Positions 1 through 8,059 of a stretch of DNA of 40,943 nucleotides are shown piece by piece. The position numbers were made by a program, and so were the translations under genes. Position 1 is the first letter of the stretch; every line of letters starts with the position of its first letter. Source of the stretch: Blautia sp. BIOML-A1 (GTDB lineage: Bacteria > Bacillota > Clostridia > Lachnospirales > Lachnospiraceae); assembly GCF_009883055.1 (NCBI RefSeq), contig NZ_WWVR01000032.1:1-40943 (forward strand), in the 5' to 3' direction. The notes beneath the pieces were generated by a model. It ran no database searches and had not been told where the DNA came from. It saw only the letters and a list, made by a program, of their open reading frames with translations.

Positions 1-141
1 TAACTGTTCAGTACCCTCACAGTTACGAGTCAAAATGCATTCCAAATCACCTTCGGTGATGGCATTTTGCCTTGTATGTCTCGGGATTTTGGCAAAAACA
101 TGCCAAAACGCCTCGCGGGATACTACCTTCTGAATAGTTAC
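1..141 (+). mobile_element. Miniature element (MITE), copy A, first base cut off by the window edge
   Basis: This copy shares end-to-end similarity with copies at 2613-2754 (reverse), 8060-8201 and 19386-19528. Its left end reads TAACTGTTC (the leading G is outside the window) and its right end GAATAGTTAC. It contains the family's ATCACCTTCGGTGAT hairpin and the later TTTTGGCA/TGCCAAAA hairpin. It is closest to the 19386 copy: both carry a CACAGTTACGAGTC segment near the left end. The left target flank is not visible, so a target duplication cannot be tested. It lies directly downstream of the pheS stop codon, presumably between pheS and pheT, which would be off the window. Confidence 0.85.
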
Positions 142-191
142 GTATAAAGTTCGTTTAGATTATTGCTCATGTTTCCTTTCTGCTGTGCAGA

Positions 192-1217
192 TTAGAACTG
201 TTTTAAGAATCTTACGTCATTTTCGTAGAGAAGACGCATGTCGTCGATCTCATATTTAAGAAGTGCGATACGCTCAAGACCTACACCAAACGCAAATCCT
301 GTATATTCATCCGGGTCGATTCCGCACATTCTCAATACGTTTGGATGAACGGTTCCACATCCGAGGATTTCAATCCATCCGGATCCCTTACAGAAACGGC
401 ATCCCTTGCCGCCGCACTTAAAGCAGGAAACATCCACCTCTGCACTCGGCTCTGTAAACGGGAAATGATGCGGTCTGAATTTTGTTTTTGTCTCCGGTCC
501 GAACAGTTCCTGCGCAAACTCCTGAAGAGTTCCCTTAAGATCTGCAAATGTGATGTTCTTATCAATAACCAGTCCCTCGATCTGATGGAAGGACGGAGAA
601 TGTGTTGCATCTACTTCGTCAGAACGGAATACTCGTCCCGGTGCGATCATACGGATCGGCAGCTTGCCCTCCTCCATAGTACGTGCCTGTACCGGAGATG
701 TCTGAGAACGGAGAAGAATGGAATCATTGATAAAGAATGTATCCTGCTCATCTCTTGCCGGATGATCCTCCGGAATATTCAGTTTGGTAAAGTTGTAGTC
801 TGCATATTCCACTTCCGGACCTTCTACTACCTCGTAGCCCATTCCGATAAAAATACGCTCTACTTCTTCCAGCGCGATGCTGTTCGGGTGGCGATGTCCG
901 ATCTTTGCTTTCTTTGCCGGCAGTGTGACATCGATCACTTCCGCTTTCATTTTTTCTTCGCGAAGTGCTTCTTCTAATTTCTTTCTGGTTGCCTCCAGAT
1001 GCTCTTCGATCTTAGTTCTTGTCTCGTTTACCATCTGTCCGACTTTTGGACGGTCTTCCGGTGCGACATCCTTCATACTCTTTAAAATTGCTGTCAGTTC
1101 ACCTTTTTTGCCAAGGTAGGCAACTTTTACTTCATTCAGTTTCTCCGGACCATCTGATTCCTCGATCCGTTTTCTGGCTGCTTCTGCCAGTTCCTGAAGT
1201 TTTTCCTTCATATCCAT
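192..1217 (-). CDS. pheS: Phenylalanine--tRNA ligase alpha subunit
   Basis: PheS charges tRNA-Phe as the catalytic subunit of the cytosolic alpha2-beta2 class II synthetase. The 341-residue product has the usual family length. It begins with a coiled-coil arm (about residues 1-90, ending in the LGKKGE region) followed by the class II core: the HPN segment, the FINDS and LLRSQTSPVQ motif-2 region, and the C-terminal GVGLERIALLKY motif 3. The start is placed at the ATG at 1215-1217 (MDMKEKL), preceded by an AAGGAG about 12 bases upstream. The longer open frame runs back into the leader and is not coding. The T-box leader at 1355-1565 supports the Phe assignment independently. The partner gene pheT should follow beyond position 1. 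Confidence 0.96.
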   Translation of the reverse strand: MDMKEKLQELAEAARKRIEESDGPEKLNEVKVAYLGKKGELTAILKSMKDVAPEDRPKVGQMVNETRTKIEEHLEATRKKLEEALREEKMKAEVIDVTLPAKKAKIGHRHPNSIALEEVERIFIGMGYEVVEGPEVEYADYNFTKLNIPEDHPARDEQDTFFINDSILLRSQTSPVQARTMEEGKLPIRMIAPGRVFRSDEVDATHSPSFHQIEGLVIDKNITFADLKGTLQEFAQELFGPETKTKFRPHHFPFTEPSAEVDVSCFKCGGKGCRFCKGSGWIEILGCGTVHPNVLRMCGIDPDEYTGFAFGVGLERIALLKYEIDDMRLLYENDVRFLKQF

Positions 1218-1249
1218 GGTATTCGCTATCTCCTTTTTGTGTATTATTG

Positions 1250-1321
1250 ATAACTGTTCAAATGGCAGTATCCCGCAAGGTGTTTTGGCATATATTTTGA
1301 CTCGTAAAAATCTTTTGTGTA
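1250..1321 (-). repeat. Internally deleted MITE copy (copy B) in the pheS 5' leader
   Basis: Read on the plus strand this segment matches the reverse complement of copy A: ATAACTGTTCA, then ATCCCGCAAGGTGTTTTGGCAT, then ATTTTGACTCGTAA. About 65-70 bp of the element's centre, including both hairpin-rich segments, is missing. It lies between the T-box terminator and the pheS Shine-Dalgarno site, so it is part of the pheS mRNA leader. The outer edge towards 1321-1345 is degraded and its limit is uncertain. No clean 8-bp target duplication is visible. Confidence 0.7.
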
Positions 1322-1354
1322 ACAGGAACATTACGGAGTAATTTCCTATAAAGT

Positions 1355-1388
1355 AAAAAAAGGCCCCATCCCTGGAAAGGGACGGAGT
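1355..1388 (-). terminator. T-box intrinsic terminator of the pheS leader
   Basis: On the minus strand CTCCGTCCC pairs with GGGATGGGG (9 bp with G-U pairs) around a six-base loop, followed by CC and a run of seven T. It lies immediately downstream of the T-box antiterminator sequence and is the conditional terminator of the leader. Confidence 0.85.
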
Positions 1389-1565
1389 CATAATCCGCGG
1401 TACCACCCTGTTTCCTGCATATGCAGGCACTTGAGTCATGCTTAACGCGCATCAACGTCATCTCCTACTGAAAAAAGTTCAGAGATGAAGCTCCGGCGGG
1501 AAAATGAGAAACTGTCTGAACTTAAGGGAGCTTACAGCCGCTGACTCCCTCTCTCTGAAAGAAAA
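1389..1565 (-). promoter_or_regulatory. T-box riboswitch, Phe specifier (UUC), controlling pheS
   Basis: The T-box hallmark AGGGTGGTACCGCGG is present in full on the minus strand (1395-1409). Upstream, the leader opens with CAGAGAGAGGGAG (about 1541-1557), whose complement CTCTGA closes stem I near 1479-1486. Just 5' of that closing strand is UUC, a Phe codon followed by A (UUC at 1487-1489), in the specifier position. This matches the downstream pheS gene. Uncharged tRNA-Phe is expected to stabilise the antiterminator and allow read-through of the terminator at 1355-1388. The transcript must start inside or just past the 3' end of the upstream YihY gene (stop at 1599). Confidence 0.93.
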
Positions 1566-1598
1566 CAATTTCCTTGAAACGCCTTCAAAGCTTTTGGC

Positions 1599-2504
1599 TT
1601 ATCTTTTCTTACTATGCCACATAGAAAAAAATCTGTCAAGATTTTTTTTGGTCAGCTGCCATACCGTAAGCTGTGCCTGGCGGAACTGATTCTCAAAATA
1701 GGCATTGATCTCCGCACCATAAAGCAAAAGATTCATGCAGCAGTACAGCCACAGCATGACCATGATAAGCGCCGACAGACTTCCGTACATATTGCTGAAG
1801 TTCGGGAAGAATGTAAAGTACAGAGAAAAAAAGTAGGAGAACAAAGACCACGCGACTGCTATGATAAACGCTCCCGGAACCTGACTCTTAAGAGAAGCCT
1901 TCCTGTTTGGCAGATACCGATACAATACCAGAAAAACAAGAAACAGTACTACAAACACCAGGAAGGTCTTGGCACTCAGAAACCGTCCCAATATTCTAGC
2001 CAGAAATGGTGCATAGATCACAAGAGCTGAGTGTATACGGTTTCCCATGACCAGCAGCAAAAGACTTATGATGATCGCAATTACAAACAGAAACATATAC
2101 AGCATGGAGTATAATCTGTTCGTCAGCCAGTTTCGGGTTTCCTTTACATGGTAAATAACATTCAGACCCGCGATCAGAGACTGCATACCCTTACCTGAGG
2201 ACCACAGTGCAAAAAGTGCTGAGATTGGTACGACCGCCGCGCTCCTTGTGAATACCTCTGCGATGATGCTGAGGACAAAATCCTGAAGGTTTGTCGGAAC
2301 AAACCCTATGACCGCCTGCCTGAGCATTCTGTAGGTCAGCGGGGTATATTGAACCAGTGCGGTGAGGACCAGCACAAAAGGGATAAACGACATGATCAGA
2401 AAGTATGCCGCCTGTGCAGCGTAGGCACCGATATGGTCGGTTTTGATTCTGTCCATGAATCCCAGGATCAGCTGCACCGTGCCTTGGACTTTCTTATTTT
2501 CCAT
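1599..2504 (-). CDS. YihY/virulence-factor BrkB family integral membrane protein
   Basis: The 301-residue product is strongly hydrophobic with about six membrane spans (residues roughly 30-55, 85-110, 135-165, 180-205, 210-235 and 245-270). It carries family signatures such as AAYFLIMSFIPF near the first span, LWSSGKGMQSLI, and MYGSLSALIMVMLWLYCCMNLLLYGAEINA near the end. The family was once misannotated as RNase BN; its actual role is unclear, probably a transporter or membrane protein. The ATG at 2502-2504 is chosen because AGGAG sits seven to eight bases upstream; an upstream ATG would start inside the leader. It is separately promoted (2537-2565). Confidence 0.9.
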   Translation of the reverse strand: MENKKVQGTVQLILGFMDRIKTDHIGAYAAQAAYFLIMSFIPFVLVLTALVQYTPLTYRMLRQAVIGFVPTNLQDFVLSIIAEVFTRSAAVVPISALFALWSSGKGMQSLIAGLNVIYHVKETRNWLTNRLYSMLYMFLFVIAIIISLLLLVMGNRIHSALVIYAPFLARILGRFLSAKTFLVFVVLFLVFLVLYRYLPNRKASLKSQVPGAFIIAVAWSLFSYFFSLYFTFFPNFSNMYGSLSALIMVMLWLYCCMNLLLYGAEINAYFENQFRQAQLTVWQLTKKNLDRFFSMWHSKKR

Positions 2505-2536
2505 TCTTTCTCTCCTAATCCACAAGTTTATCTTTT

Positions 2537-2565
2537 ATTTTAGCATAGTTTGTACAATGTGACAA
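2537..2565 (-). promoter_or_regulatory. Sigma-A promoter for the YihY-family gene
   Basis: TTGTCA (2560-2565), a 17-base spacer, then TAAAAT (2537-2542). TGC just ahead of the -10 gives an extended -10. It is about 35 bases upstream of the chosen start codon. Confidence 0.7.
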
Positions 2566-2612
2566 GTTTTGGTTCGTTTTTCGTCATAATTTCCATCAAC
2601 TTTATTACTTTC

Positions 2613-2754
2613 GTAACTGTTCACAGGTAATATCCCGCGAGGTGTTTTGCCATGGATATGGCAAAATCCCGAGACATACGGGGCAAAATGCCATCACCGA
2701 AGGTGATTTGAAATGCATTTTGACCAAGTTACTGTGAACGGAGTGAACAGCAAC
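2613..2754 (-). mobile_element. MITE copy C (142 bp)
   Basis: Full-length member in reverse orientation, running from GTAACTGTTCACAG to GTGAACAGCAAC. It contains a perfect 9-bp hairpin TTTTGCCAT/ATGGCAAAA. In the same position the 8060 copy has TTTTGTCAT/ATGACAAAA and the 19386 copy TTTTGGCA/TGCCAAAA, so pairing is kept while sequence changes. Flanking octamers are TTACTTTC and TTATTTCC (6 of 8 identical), consistent with a decayed target duplication. It lies between the YihY promoter and the SpoIID-family stop codon. Confidence 0.88.
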
Positions 2755-2804
2755 TTATTTCCACTCCGTTCACGGCATCTTACATCCCGCTCCTTTTGCA
2801 GGTA

Positions 2805-3992
2805 TCAGAACATCTCCTCAAGTTCTATATCCCTGAAAAAATAATTCAGGATTTCCTCATAGGTATAGCCTTCTTTTGCCATCTCATTTGCGGCAGTCTG
2901 GCTCATTCCCACGCCATGACCGTAGCCTCCGCCCTTCAGCGTGACCCCTTCCTCATCCTGCTTCAGAATTTCAAAATAGGCACTGGGAAGCAGCTGGCCC
3001 CCGTCCACTGTACTGCCGTTTCTTTCTGTGATCCGGCATCCCCCGGGCGAAAGGAATTCTCTTATAGCGTATTCCCCATTCAGGTTCTGGCTTCCGCTCT
3101 CTGTCGCGACTGCAAGCTCTGTCACCGCACCGCTCTGGCTTTTTTTCTGGACAGAAACAGATTTCAGCCTTCCTGTCAGTTTCAGAAGTGAGGCGGCTTT
3201 TTCTTCCAGATTTGACCAGGGGATTCTGACCTCCCATGCACTCCAGGGTTCCTTTTCGTCAAATTTACAGGGGACACTCTGCAGCCAGGACGCGGCTTTA
3301 TGAGCTCCCCAGATTTCATCCGTACTGGTCACTCCGGCAGAGGTCGAAAAATAATATGCCTCCACCGGCTGTCCATCCTGGCAGATGATCTTCCCTTTTG
3401 TTTCTTCCACGGCTCTGGAAGAAGCCTCCTGCGGCGCTATGTTCTGATAAACCTGGCAGCTCACACTGTCATCAACATCCGCACCATACTCAGAAAACCT
3501 CCCCTCCTGCATCTGTTTCCATGCATAGGTCCTCGCACAGACCGCCTGTGCTTTGAGAGCTTCCATCTCATAGGCAGAAGGCATTTCGCTTGGAACAACA
3601 GCTTTGAGATATTCCTCCAGAGAAAGGATATTGATCAGCAAAAGTCCCTCTTCACACGGTCGGATCTCCATTCTCCCACTGTATACAGGCATACCGTACT
3701 GTCTGTTGATCGATGGAATGCCAATGCCGTTTTCCTGCTCCGGGATTGAAATAATTTCTCTTCTGCCATGCAGAATTTTTGCCTCATATACCGTCTCTTC
3801 TTCATCCAGGGAAATTGTCACTGAATCATGGTATACCGACTGAAAATCTGAATCCGTAAGTACTACCCTAATCTCAGGTTCTGACCTGTGTTCTTTCATC
3901 TCTCCAGCTGCTGTGCTGCCATACACACACATTTTATTCAACAGCACCACAAGTAAAATTACATTCACATAAAAAAATCTGGTTTTCCTCAT
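2805..3992 (-). CDS. spoIID: SpoIID/LytB-family protein (stage II sporulation protein D-like)
   Basis: SpoIID family members are membrane-anchored lytic transglycosylases that thin septal peptidoglycan during engulfment. The 395-residue product has a basic N-terminus and one hydrophobic segment (about residues 6-22) as anchor or signal. The SpoIID domain includes EYLKAVVPSEMP, with the expected catalytic Glu at 136, QAVCARTYA, the YFSTSAGVTSTDEIW segment and the C-terminal GGGYGHGVGMSQ. It stands alone rather than in a spo operon, so whether it is the orthologue of SpoIID or a paralogue is open. No good Shine-Dalgarno site precedes the start, and the start codon is buried in a terminator-like hairpin (3971-4016). 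Confidence 0.85.
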   Translation of the reverse strand: MRKTRFFYVNVILLVVLLNKMCVYGSTAAGEMKEHRSEPEIRVVLTDSDFQSVYHDSVTISLDEEETVYEAKILHGRREIISIPEQENGIGIPSINRQYGMPVYSGRMEIRPCEEGLLLINILSLEEYLKAVVPSEMPSAYEMEALKAQAVCARTYAWKQMQEGRFSEYGADVDDSVSCQVYQNIAPQEASSRAVEETKGKIICQDGQPVEAYYFSTSAGVTSTDEIWGAHKAASWLQSVPCKFDEKEPWSAWEVRIPWSNLEEKAASLLKLTGRLKSVSVQKKSQSGAVTELAVATESGSQNLNGEYAIREFLSPGGCRITERNGSTVDGGQLLPSAYFEILKQDEEGVTLKGGGYGHGVGMSQTAANEMAKEGYTYEEILNYFFRDIELEEMF

Positions 3993-4016
3993 AATCCATT
4001 ATATGAAGAAAACCAG
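3971..4016 (-). promoter_or_regulatory. Terminator-like hairpin spanning the spoIID-type start codon
   Basis: On the minus strand the 15-base arm at 4002-4016 pairs with 3979-3993 (14 Watson-Crick pairs and one G-U), followed by A and seven T (3971-3977). The start codon at 3990-3992 lies in the 3' arm. It could be the galM terminator overlapping the next gene, a transcription attenuator, or a translation-blocking structure for the SpoIID-type gene. Confidence 0.65.
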
Positions 4017-4123
4017 AAATCATAGCTGTTTTTTCTTGTTTGCAATTCATCTCACCGCCTATAGAGGTGGGAGAATCCTTGTTATATCTTGTTAAATTAT
4101 CTGTCAGCTGTGAACAATTATGA

Positions 4124-5176
4124 TTATTTCCTTACGGAGAATCTGTAGACTGTTTCAGAATGATACCTCTCCCCTGCTTCCAGAATCGGAGAATGGAAGT
4201 TCTCTACATTGACAGCGTTCGGCTCAACCTGAGTCTCCAGGCAGAAGGCCTCGCGTTTATTGTAAACATGTCCGTTCTTACCATGTTCATCCTCCACAAA
4301 GTTTGCCGCATAGAACTGTACGCATGGACAATCCGAAAGAACATCCATCTGGATTCCGGATTCTTCTGACCATGCAGATGCGATCTCACGGATACTTGCC
4401 TTGTTATAGCCGTCTGTTACATAATTGTGGTCAAAACCACCGGTAAATCTAAGCTGTTCAAAGTCAGCCCCGATATCTCTGCCGATCTGCTTAGCGGTTC
4501 GGAAATCCATCGGAGTTCCCTCCACAGGCGCATTCTCGCCAACCGGGATTGAATCCTCGCGGACAGGAGTGTATTCCTGTGCATGGATGGTAAGATACTG
4601 ATCCATCGCAGTTCCACTTCCCTCTCCACTTAAGTTGAAGTAGGAATGATTTGTCATATTGGCAACGGTCGCCTTATCACTTACGCCGAAATAAACAATT
4701 CGAACTGCGTTCTCCTCCGTCAGTTCATAGGTAACAGATACCTCAAATTCTCCCGGAAATCCATTCTCACCATCCGGACTGATCCTGGAAAGAGTAACGG
4801 CATTCTGCGTCTCCTCAACAGAGGCCTTCCACAATTTCTTCTCAAATCCATCCGGACCACTGTGAAGGTTATTCTTGCCTTCATTCGGTGTCAGTTTCAC
4901 TTCCTGACCATCGATCATAAATCTGGAGTCTGCAATACGGTTTCCGCTTCTGCCGATGCACGCTCCAAAAAAGCAGCCATTTACGAAATAACTCTCAAGA
5001 TTATCATAACCAAGGACAACATCTGTCAGTCTGCCTTCCTTGTCCGGTACACAGATCTTCACCAGGATCGCACCATACTGTGAAACTTCTATGTAAGCCC
5101 CTGACTTGTTCTCAATGTGATAAAGATGTGCCTCCTCACCTGAAGGCAGATTTCCAAAAACTTTCTCTGTTACCAT
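4124..5176 (-). CDS. galM: Aldose 1-epimerase (galactose mutarotase)
   Basis: GalM interconverts alpha and beta anomers of galactose and glucose, feeding the Leloir pathway. The 350-residue product has family length and motifs: GRSGNRI near residue 75, LTPNEGKNNLHSG, the catalytic-His segment MTNHSYFNLSG, GGFDHNYV, and the catalytic-Glu segment CLETQVEPNAVN near the C-terminus. No signal peptide is present, so it is cytoplasmic. The ATG at 5174-5176 has GGAGG eight bases upstream. It follows the 6S-like RNA and its terminator. I found no separate promoter in the short gap, so expression may depend on read-through. Confidence 0.94.
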   Translation of the reverse strand: MVTEKVFGNLPSGEEAHLYHIENKSGAYIEVSQYGAILVKICVPDKEGRLTDVVLGYDNLESYFVNGCFFGACIGRSGNRIADSRFMIDGQEVKLTPNEGKNNLHSGPDGFEKKLWKASVEETQNAVTLSRISPDGENGFPGEFEVSVTYELTEENAVRIVYFGVSDKATVANMTNHSYFNLSGEGSGTAMDQYLTIHAQEYTPVREDSIPVGENAPVEGTPMDFRTAKQIGRDIGADFEQLRFTGGFDHNYVTDGYNKASIREIASAWSEESGIQMDVLSDCPCVQFYAANFVEDEHGKNGHVYNKREAFCLETQVEPNAVNVENFHSPILEAGERYHSETVYRFSVRK

Positions 5177-5202
5177 GTCGGTTTCCTCCCACGTCGTTAT
5201 TC

Positions 5203-5228
5203 AAAAAAAGAGCCATTATACATGGCTC
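5203..5228 (-). terminator. Intrinsic terminator of the 6S-like RNA, just upstream of galM
   Basis: On the minus strand GAGCCAT-GTATA-ATGGCTC is followed by seven T. It ends the transcript that starts near 5424. Confidence 0.88.
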
Positions 5229-5424
5229 ATTCTTTCTAATATACCCCGGAATGCCGTTCCCTTCCATTTGACGCCTAGCTTTCGCCAGGTTGGGTGTCCT
5301 CAACTGATGATCTGCCTTCCACGACGAGAGGCCTGACATCACAGCAGCGATGTTGGATTCCCTATTAATAAATGTAGGTTCAAATAAAAAAAGGGGCATC
5401 GCACATTCCAGGAATTTCTTTTCT
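5229..5424 (-). ncRNA. ssrS: Structured RNA, probable 6S RNA
   Basis: A strong promoter (5431-5459) and a clean terminator (5203-5228) bracket about 200 nt with no open frame. The ends close in a 9-bp stem: CCTGGAATG (5404-5412) with CATTCCGGG (5245-5253). Inside are TTTGAACC followed by a small CCTA/TAGGG hairpin and GGGAATCC, a perfect 7-bp ACATCGC/GTGATGT hairpin, and a GAAA-capped CCTGGC/GCTAGG hairpin. Length, closed ends and the TTTGAACC-hairpin-AATCC element fit Firmicute 6S RNA, which binds the sigma-A RNA polymerase holoenzyme. The assignment is from memory of the family; a covariance search would settle it. It lies between leuS and galM. Confidence 0.58.
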
Positions 5425-5430
5425 TGTTTT

Positions 5431-5459
5431 ATTGTACTCTATTGTATGCGATTTTTCAA
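5431..5459 (-). promoter_or_regulatory. Sigma-A promoter of the 6S-like RNA
   Basis: TTGAAA (5454-5459), a 17-base spacer and TACAAT (5431-5436) on the minus strand, with no coding sequence following. It lies just past the leuS stop codon. Confidence 0.8.
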
Positions 5460-5484
5460 CAGGAAATACCGAAAATATTTCAGA

Positions 5485-7887
5485 TTATTTCGCAACAAAG
5501 TTGATGATCTTATTTGGTACATAGATTTCTTTGATGAGGTTCTTGCCTTCAAGGAAGGAAGCAATTCTCTCATCAGCTTTGGCAATCTCAAACGCCTTTT
5601 CTTTCTCACAGCCATTCGGAAGAACTACGGTTCCTCTTACTTTACCGTTTACCTGCACACCGATCTCAATGGTCTTGGCAACGGTTTTGCCCTCATCATA
5701 TTCCGGCCACGGAGCAACTGCAAGCAGACCCTCGCCTCCCAGGAATTCCCAGATTTCTTCGCAGAGATGTGGAGCAAACGGGCTTAAGAGCTTAACGAAG
5801 ATCGCAAGGTCTTCTTTGCCGAGGCGTCCTTCTGCTGTGATCTCATTGAGCAGAGTCATCAGGCTGGCGATCGCTGTATTGAATTTCAGGTTCTCAATGT
5901 CAGAGGAAACCTTCTTGATGGTACGGTGAAGCTTCATCTCCAGTTCATCAGAAACAGGTTCCTCAGAAAGAATGTCTGTCAGTCCTGCAACACGGTCAAG
6001 GAATTTCTTACATCCTTTCACAGAGCTGTCGCTCCACGGAGTTGCTGCGCCGTAATCTCCCATGAATAGTACATAGGTACGAAGAGTATCTGCGCCATAT
6101 TCTTCTACGATATCAAGCGGATCTACAACGTTACCCTTGGATTTACTCATTTTGTCTCCATCCGGTCCGAGGATCAGTCCCTGGATGGAACGCTTCGCAT
6201 ATGGTTCCGGTGTGTTGACAACACCCAGATCATACAGGAAATGATGCCAGAATCTAGAATAGATCATATGTCTGGTAACATGCTCCATACCACCGTTGTA
6301 CCAGTCAACCGGCATCCAGTATTTCAGCTTGTCCATATCAGCAAGCGCATGGTCATTGTGCGGATCTGTATATCTCAGGAAATACCAGGAAGATCCGGCC
6401 CACTGAGGCATGGTATCTGTCTCACGTTTGGCTTTGGCACCACATTTCGGGCAGGTGCAGTTTACGAAAGAATCAATTTTGGCAAGTGGTGACTGTCCGT
6501 CCTCACCCGGCTCAAAGTCCTTGACATCCGGCAGACGAAGCGGAAGTTCTTCTTCCGGCACTGCAACAACACCACAATGCGGGCAGTGGATCAGCGGAAT
6601 CGGCTCACCCCAGTATCTCTGACGGTTGAATGCCCAGTCTTTCATCTTGTACTGGACGCCGGCTTTACCGATGCCTTTCTTCTCAAGTTCTTCCAGCATA
6701 CGCTCGATAGAATCTTTCTTATTGGTATATCCGTTGAGGAATTCGGAGTTGACCATCTCGCCGTCACCTGTGTAGGCTTCCTTGGTGATGTCGCCGCCTT
6801 TGATGACTTCAATGATATCAATGCCGAATTTCTTTGCGAAATCATAGTCACGCTGGTCATGTGCCGGCACTGCCATAATCGCGCCTGTACCATAACCCAT
6901 CATTACATAGTCTGCAATGTAGATCGGGATTTTCTTGCCGTTTACAGGATTGATGCCCTCAAGACCCTGGATGCGTACACCTGTCTTGTCTTTGACAAGC
7001 TGAGTTCTCTCGAACTCTGTCTTCTTGGCACACTCATTACGGTATGCTGTGATCTCATCCATGTTTGCGACTTTGTCTTTGTATTTATCGATGATCGGAT
7101 GCTCCGGTGCGATTACCATGAAGGTAACACCGAACAAGGTATCCGGTCTGGTTGTATAGATCTCCAGTTTCTCATCGATTCCGTCGATGTCAAAGTTTAC
7201 AAAAGCACCCTTGGACTTGCCGATCCAGTGAACCTGCTGCTGCTTTACGTTCTCAGGATAGTCAACATCATCCAGTCCTTCGAGAAGCTTGTCGGCATAC
7301 TGAGTGATTCTCAGATACCATACGTCCTTGGATTTCTGTACAACATCACTGTGGCAGATATCGCATTTGCCGCCCTGGCTGTCTTCATTAGAAAGAACAA
7401 CCTTACAATGCGGGCAGTAGTTTACAAGAGTTCTGTCTCTGAATACAAGACCCTTCTCAAACATCTTGAGGAAGATCCACTGTGTCCATTTGTAGTAATC
7501 TTCATCTGTGGTATCGATCACACGGCTCCAGTCAAAGGAAAATCCAACTTTCTTTAACTGGTTGGAGAATCTCTTGATGTTCTCATCTGTGATCACACGT
7601 GGATGCTGTCCTGTCTTGACTGCATAGTTCTCGGTAGGAAGTCCGAATGCATCAAATCCGATCGGAAAAAGTACATTGTATCCTTCCATACGACGTTTTC
7701 TGGAAATAACTTCAAGGCTTGAATATGCTTTGATGTGTCCTACATGCATACCTGCACCACTTGGATATGGAAACTCTACCAGGCCATAGAACTTAGGTTT
7801 GTCGCTATTGTCCTTGGCTTCGAAGACTTTGCTCTCTTCCCATTTCGCCTGCCACTTGGGCTCAATTTTCTTAAAAAAGTATTTCAT
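5485..7887 (-). CDS. leuS: Leucine--tRNA ligase
   Basis: LeuS is a class I synthetase that charges tRNA-Leu. The 800-residue protein has the family's full architecture: the HVGH version of HIGH near residue 48 (YPSGAGMHVGHIKAYS), a Cys-rich zinc region (CPHC and CDIC, about residues 160-180), the CP1 editing domain with TTRPDTLFGVTFM and the GTGAIMAVPAHDQRD editing-site motif, a second CPHC/CPKC pair, and KMSKSKGNVVDP (KMSKS) near residue 585. The start at 7885-7887 has GGAGG about ten bases upstream. No T-box is present: the leader after the promoter at 7924-7952 is only about 30 bases. Confidence 0.97.
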   Translation of the reverse strand: MKYFFKKIEPKWQAKWEESKVFEAKDNSDKPKFYGLVEFPYPSGAGMHVGHIKAYSSLEVISRKRRMEGYNVLFPIGFDAFGLPTENYAVKTGQHPRVITDENIKRFSNQLKKVGFSFDWSRVIDTTDEDYYKWTQWIFLKMFEKGLVFRDRTLVNYCPHCKVVLSNEDSQGGKCDICHSDVVQKSKDVWYLRITQYADKLLEGLDDVDYPENVKQQQVHWIGKSKGAFVNFDIDGIDEKLEIYTTRPDTLFGVTFMVIAPEHPIIDKYKDKVANMDEITAYRNECAKKTEFERTQLVKDKTGVRIQGLEGINPVNGKKIPIYIADYVMMGYGTGAIMAVPAHDQRDYDFAKKFGIDIIEVIKGGDITKEAYTGDGEMVNSEFLNGYTNKKDSIERMLEELEKKGIGKAGVQYKMKDWAFNRQRYWGEPIPLIHCPHCGVVAVPEEELPLRLPDVKDFEPGEDGQSPLAKIDSFVNCTCPKCGAKAKRETDTMPQWAGSSWYFLRYTDPHNDHALADMDKLKYWMPVDWYNGGMEHVTRHMIYSRFWHHFLYDLGVVNTPEPYAKRSIQGLILGPDGDKMSKSKGNVVDPLDIVEEYGADTLRTYVLFMGDYGAATPWSDSSVKGCKKFLDRVAGLTDILSEEPVSDELEMKLHRTIKKVSSDIENLKFNTAIASLMTLLNEITAEGRLGKEDLAIFVKLLSPFAPHLCEEIWEFLGGEGLLAVAPWPEYDEGKTVAKTIEIGVQVNGKVRGTVVLPNGCEKEKAFEIAKADERIASFLEGKNLIKEIYVPNKIINFVAK

Positions 7888-7923
7888 TTCTATGGTTCCT
7901 CCAACATTGTTATCTAAAAACCA

Positions 7924-7952
7924 ATTTTAATTCAATAAACTGCTTTTGTCAA
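7924..7952 (-). promoter_or_regulatory. Sigma-A promoter of leuS
   Basis: Consensus TTGACA (7947-7952), a 17-base spacer and TAAAAT (7924-7929), about 37 bases upstream of the leuS ATG. Confidence 0.85.
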
Positions 7953-7985
7953 TGGCTCTGTTGCAGTACTGAAGCGGCGATATGG

Positions 7986-8021
7986 AAAAAAATCCTTCGC
8001 CCCAGATCAATGAGGCGAAGG
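7986..8021 (-). terminator. Intrinsic terminator downstream of the EF-G-like gene
   Basis: On the minus strand GTCCTTCGCC pairs with GGCGAAGGAT and is followed by a run of T. It is about 190 bp past the EF-G-like stop codon because MITE copy D lies between, so the MITE is transcribed as 3' UTR. Confidence 0.88.
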
Positions 8022-8059
8022 ACTTTGGTCATTCTGTCGATAATTCTGCTGTCAGATTA

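Noticed and set aside
192..1439. Longer pheS frame starting in the T-box leader
   Set aside because: The extra 74 residues translate the T-box and MITE remnant; the internal ATG at 1217 matches the family's N-terminus.
3934..4050. 38-residue upstream frame (MNCKQEK...) overlapping the SpoIID-type start, after GGCGGTGAG
   Set aside because: The ribosome site is too close to the ATG, and the frame runs through the terminator-like hairpin; nothing supports it as a gene.
4050..4075. Small CTCCCACC/GGTGAG hairpin between galM and the SpoIID-type gene as galM terminator
   Set aside because: No T-run follows and the stem is short and bulged; the hairpin at 3971-4016 is a better candidate.
6577..7557. 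326-residue plus-strand open frame inside leuS
   Set aside because: Antisense shadow of leuS with no start signal and no protein-like motif.
7888..8050. T-box expected upstream of leuS
   Set aside because: The promoter lies about 37 bases before the start codon and no T-box core sequence is present.
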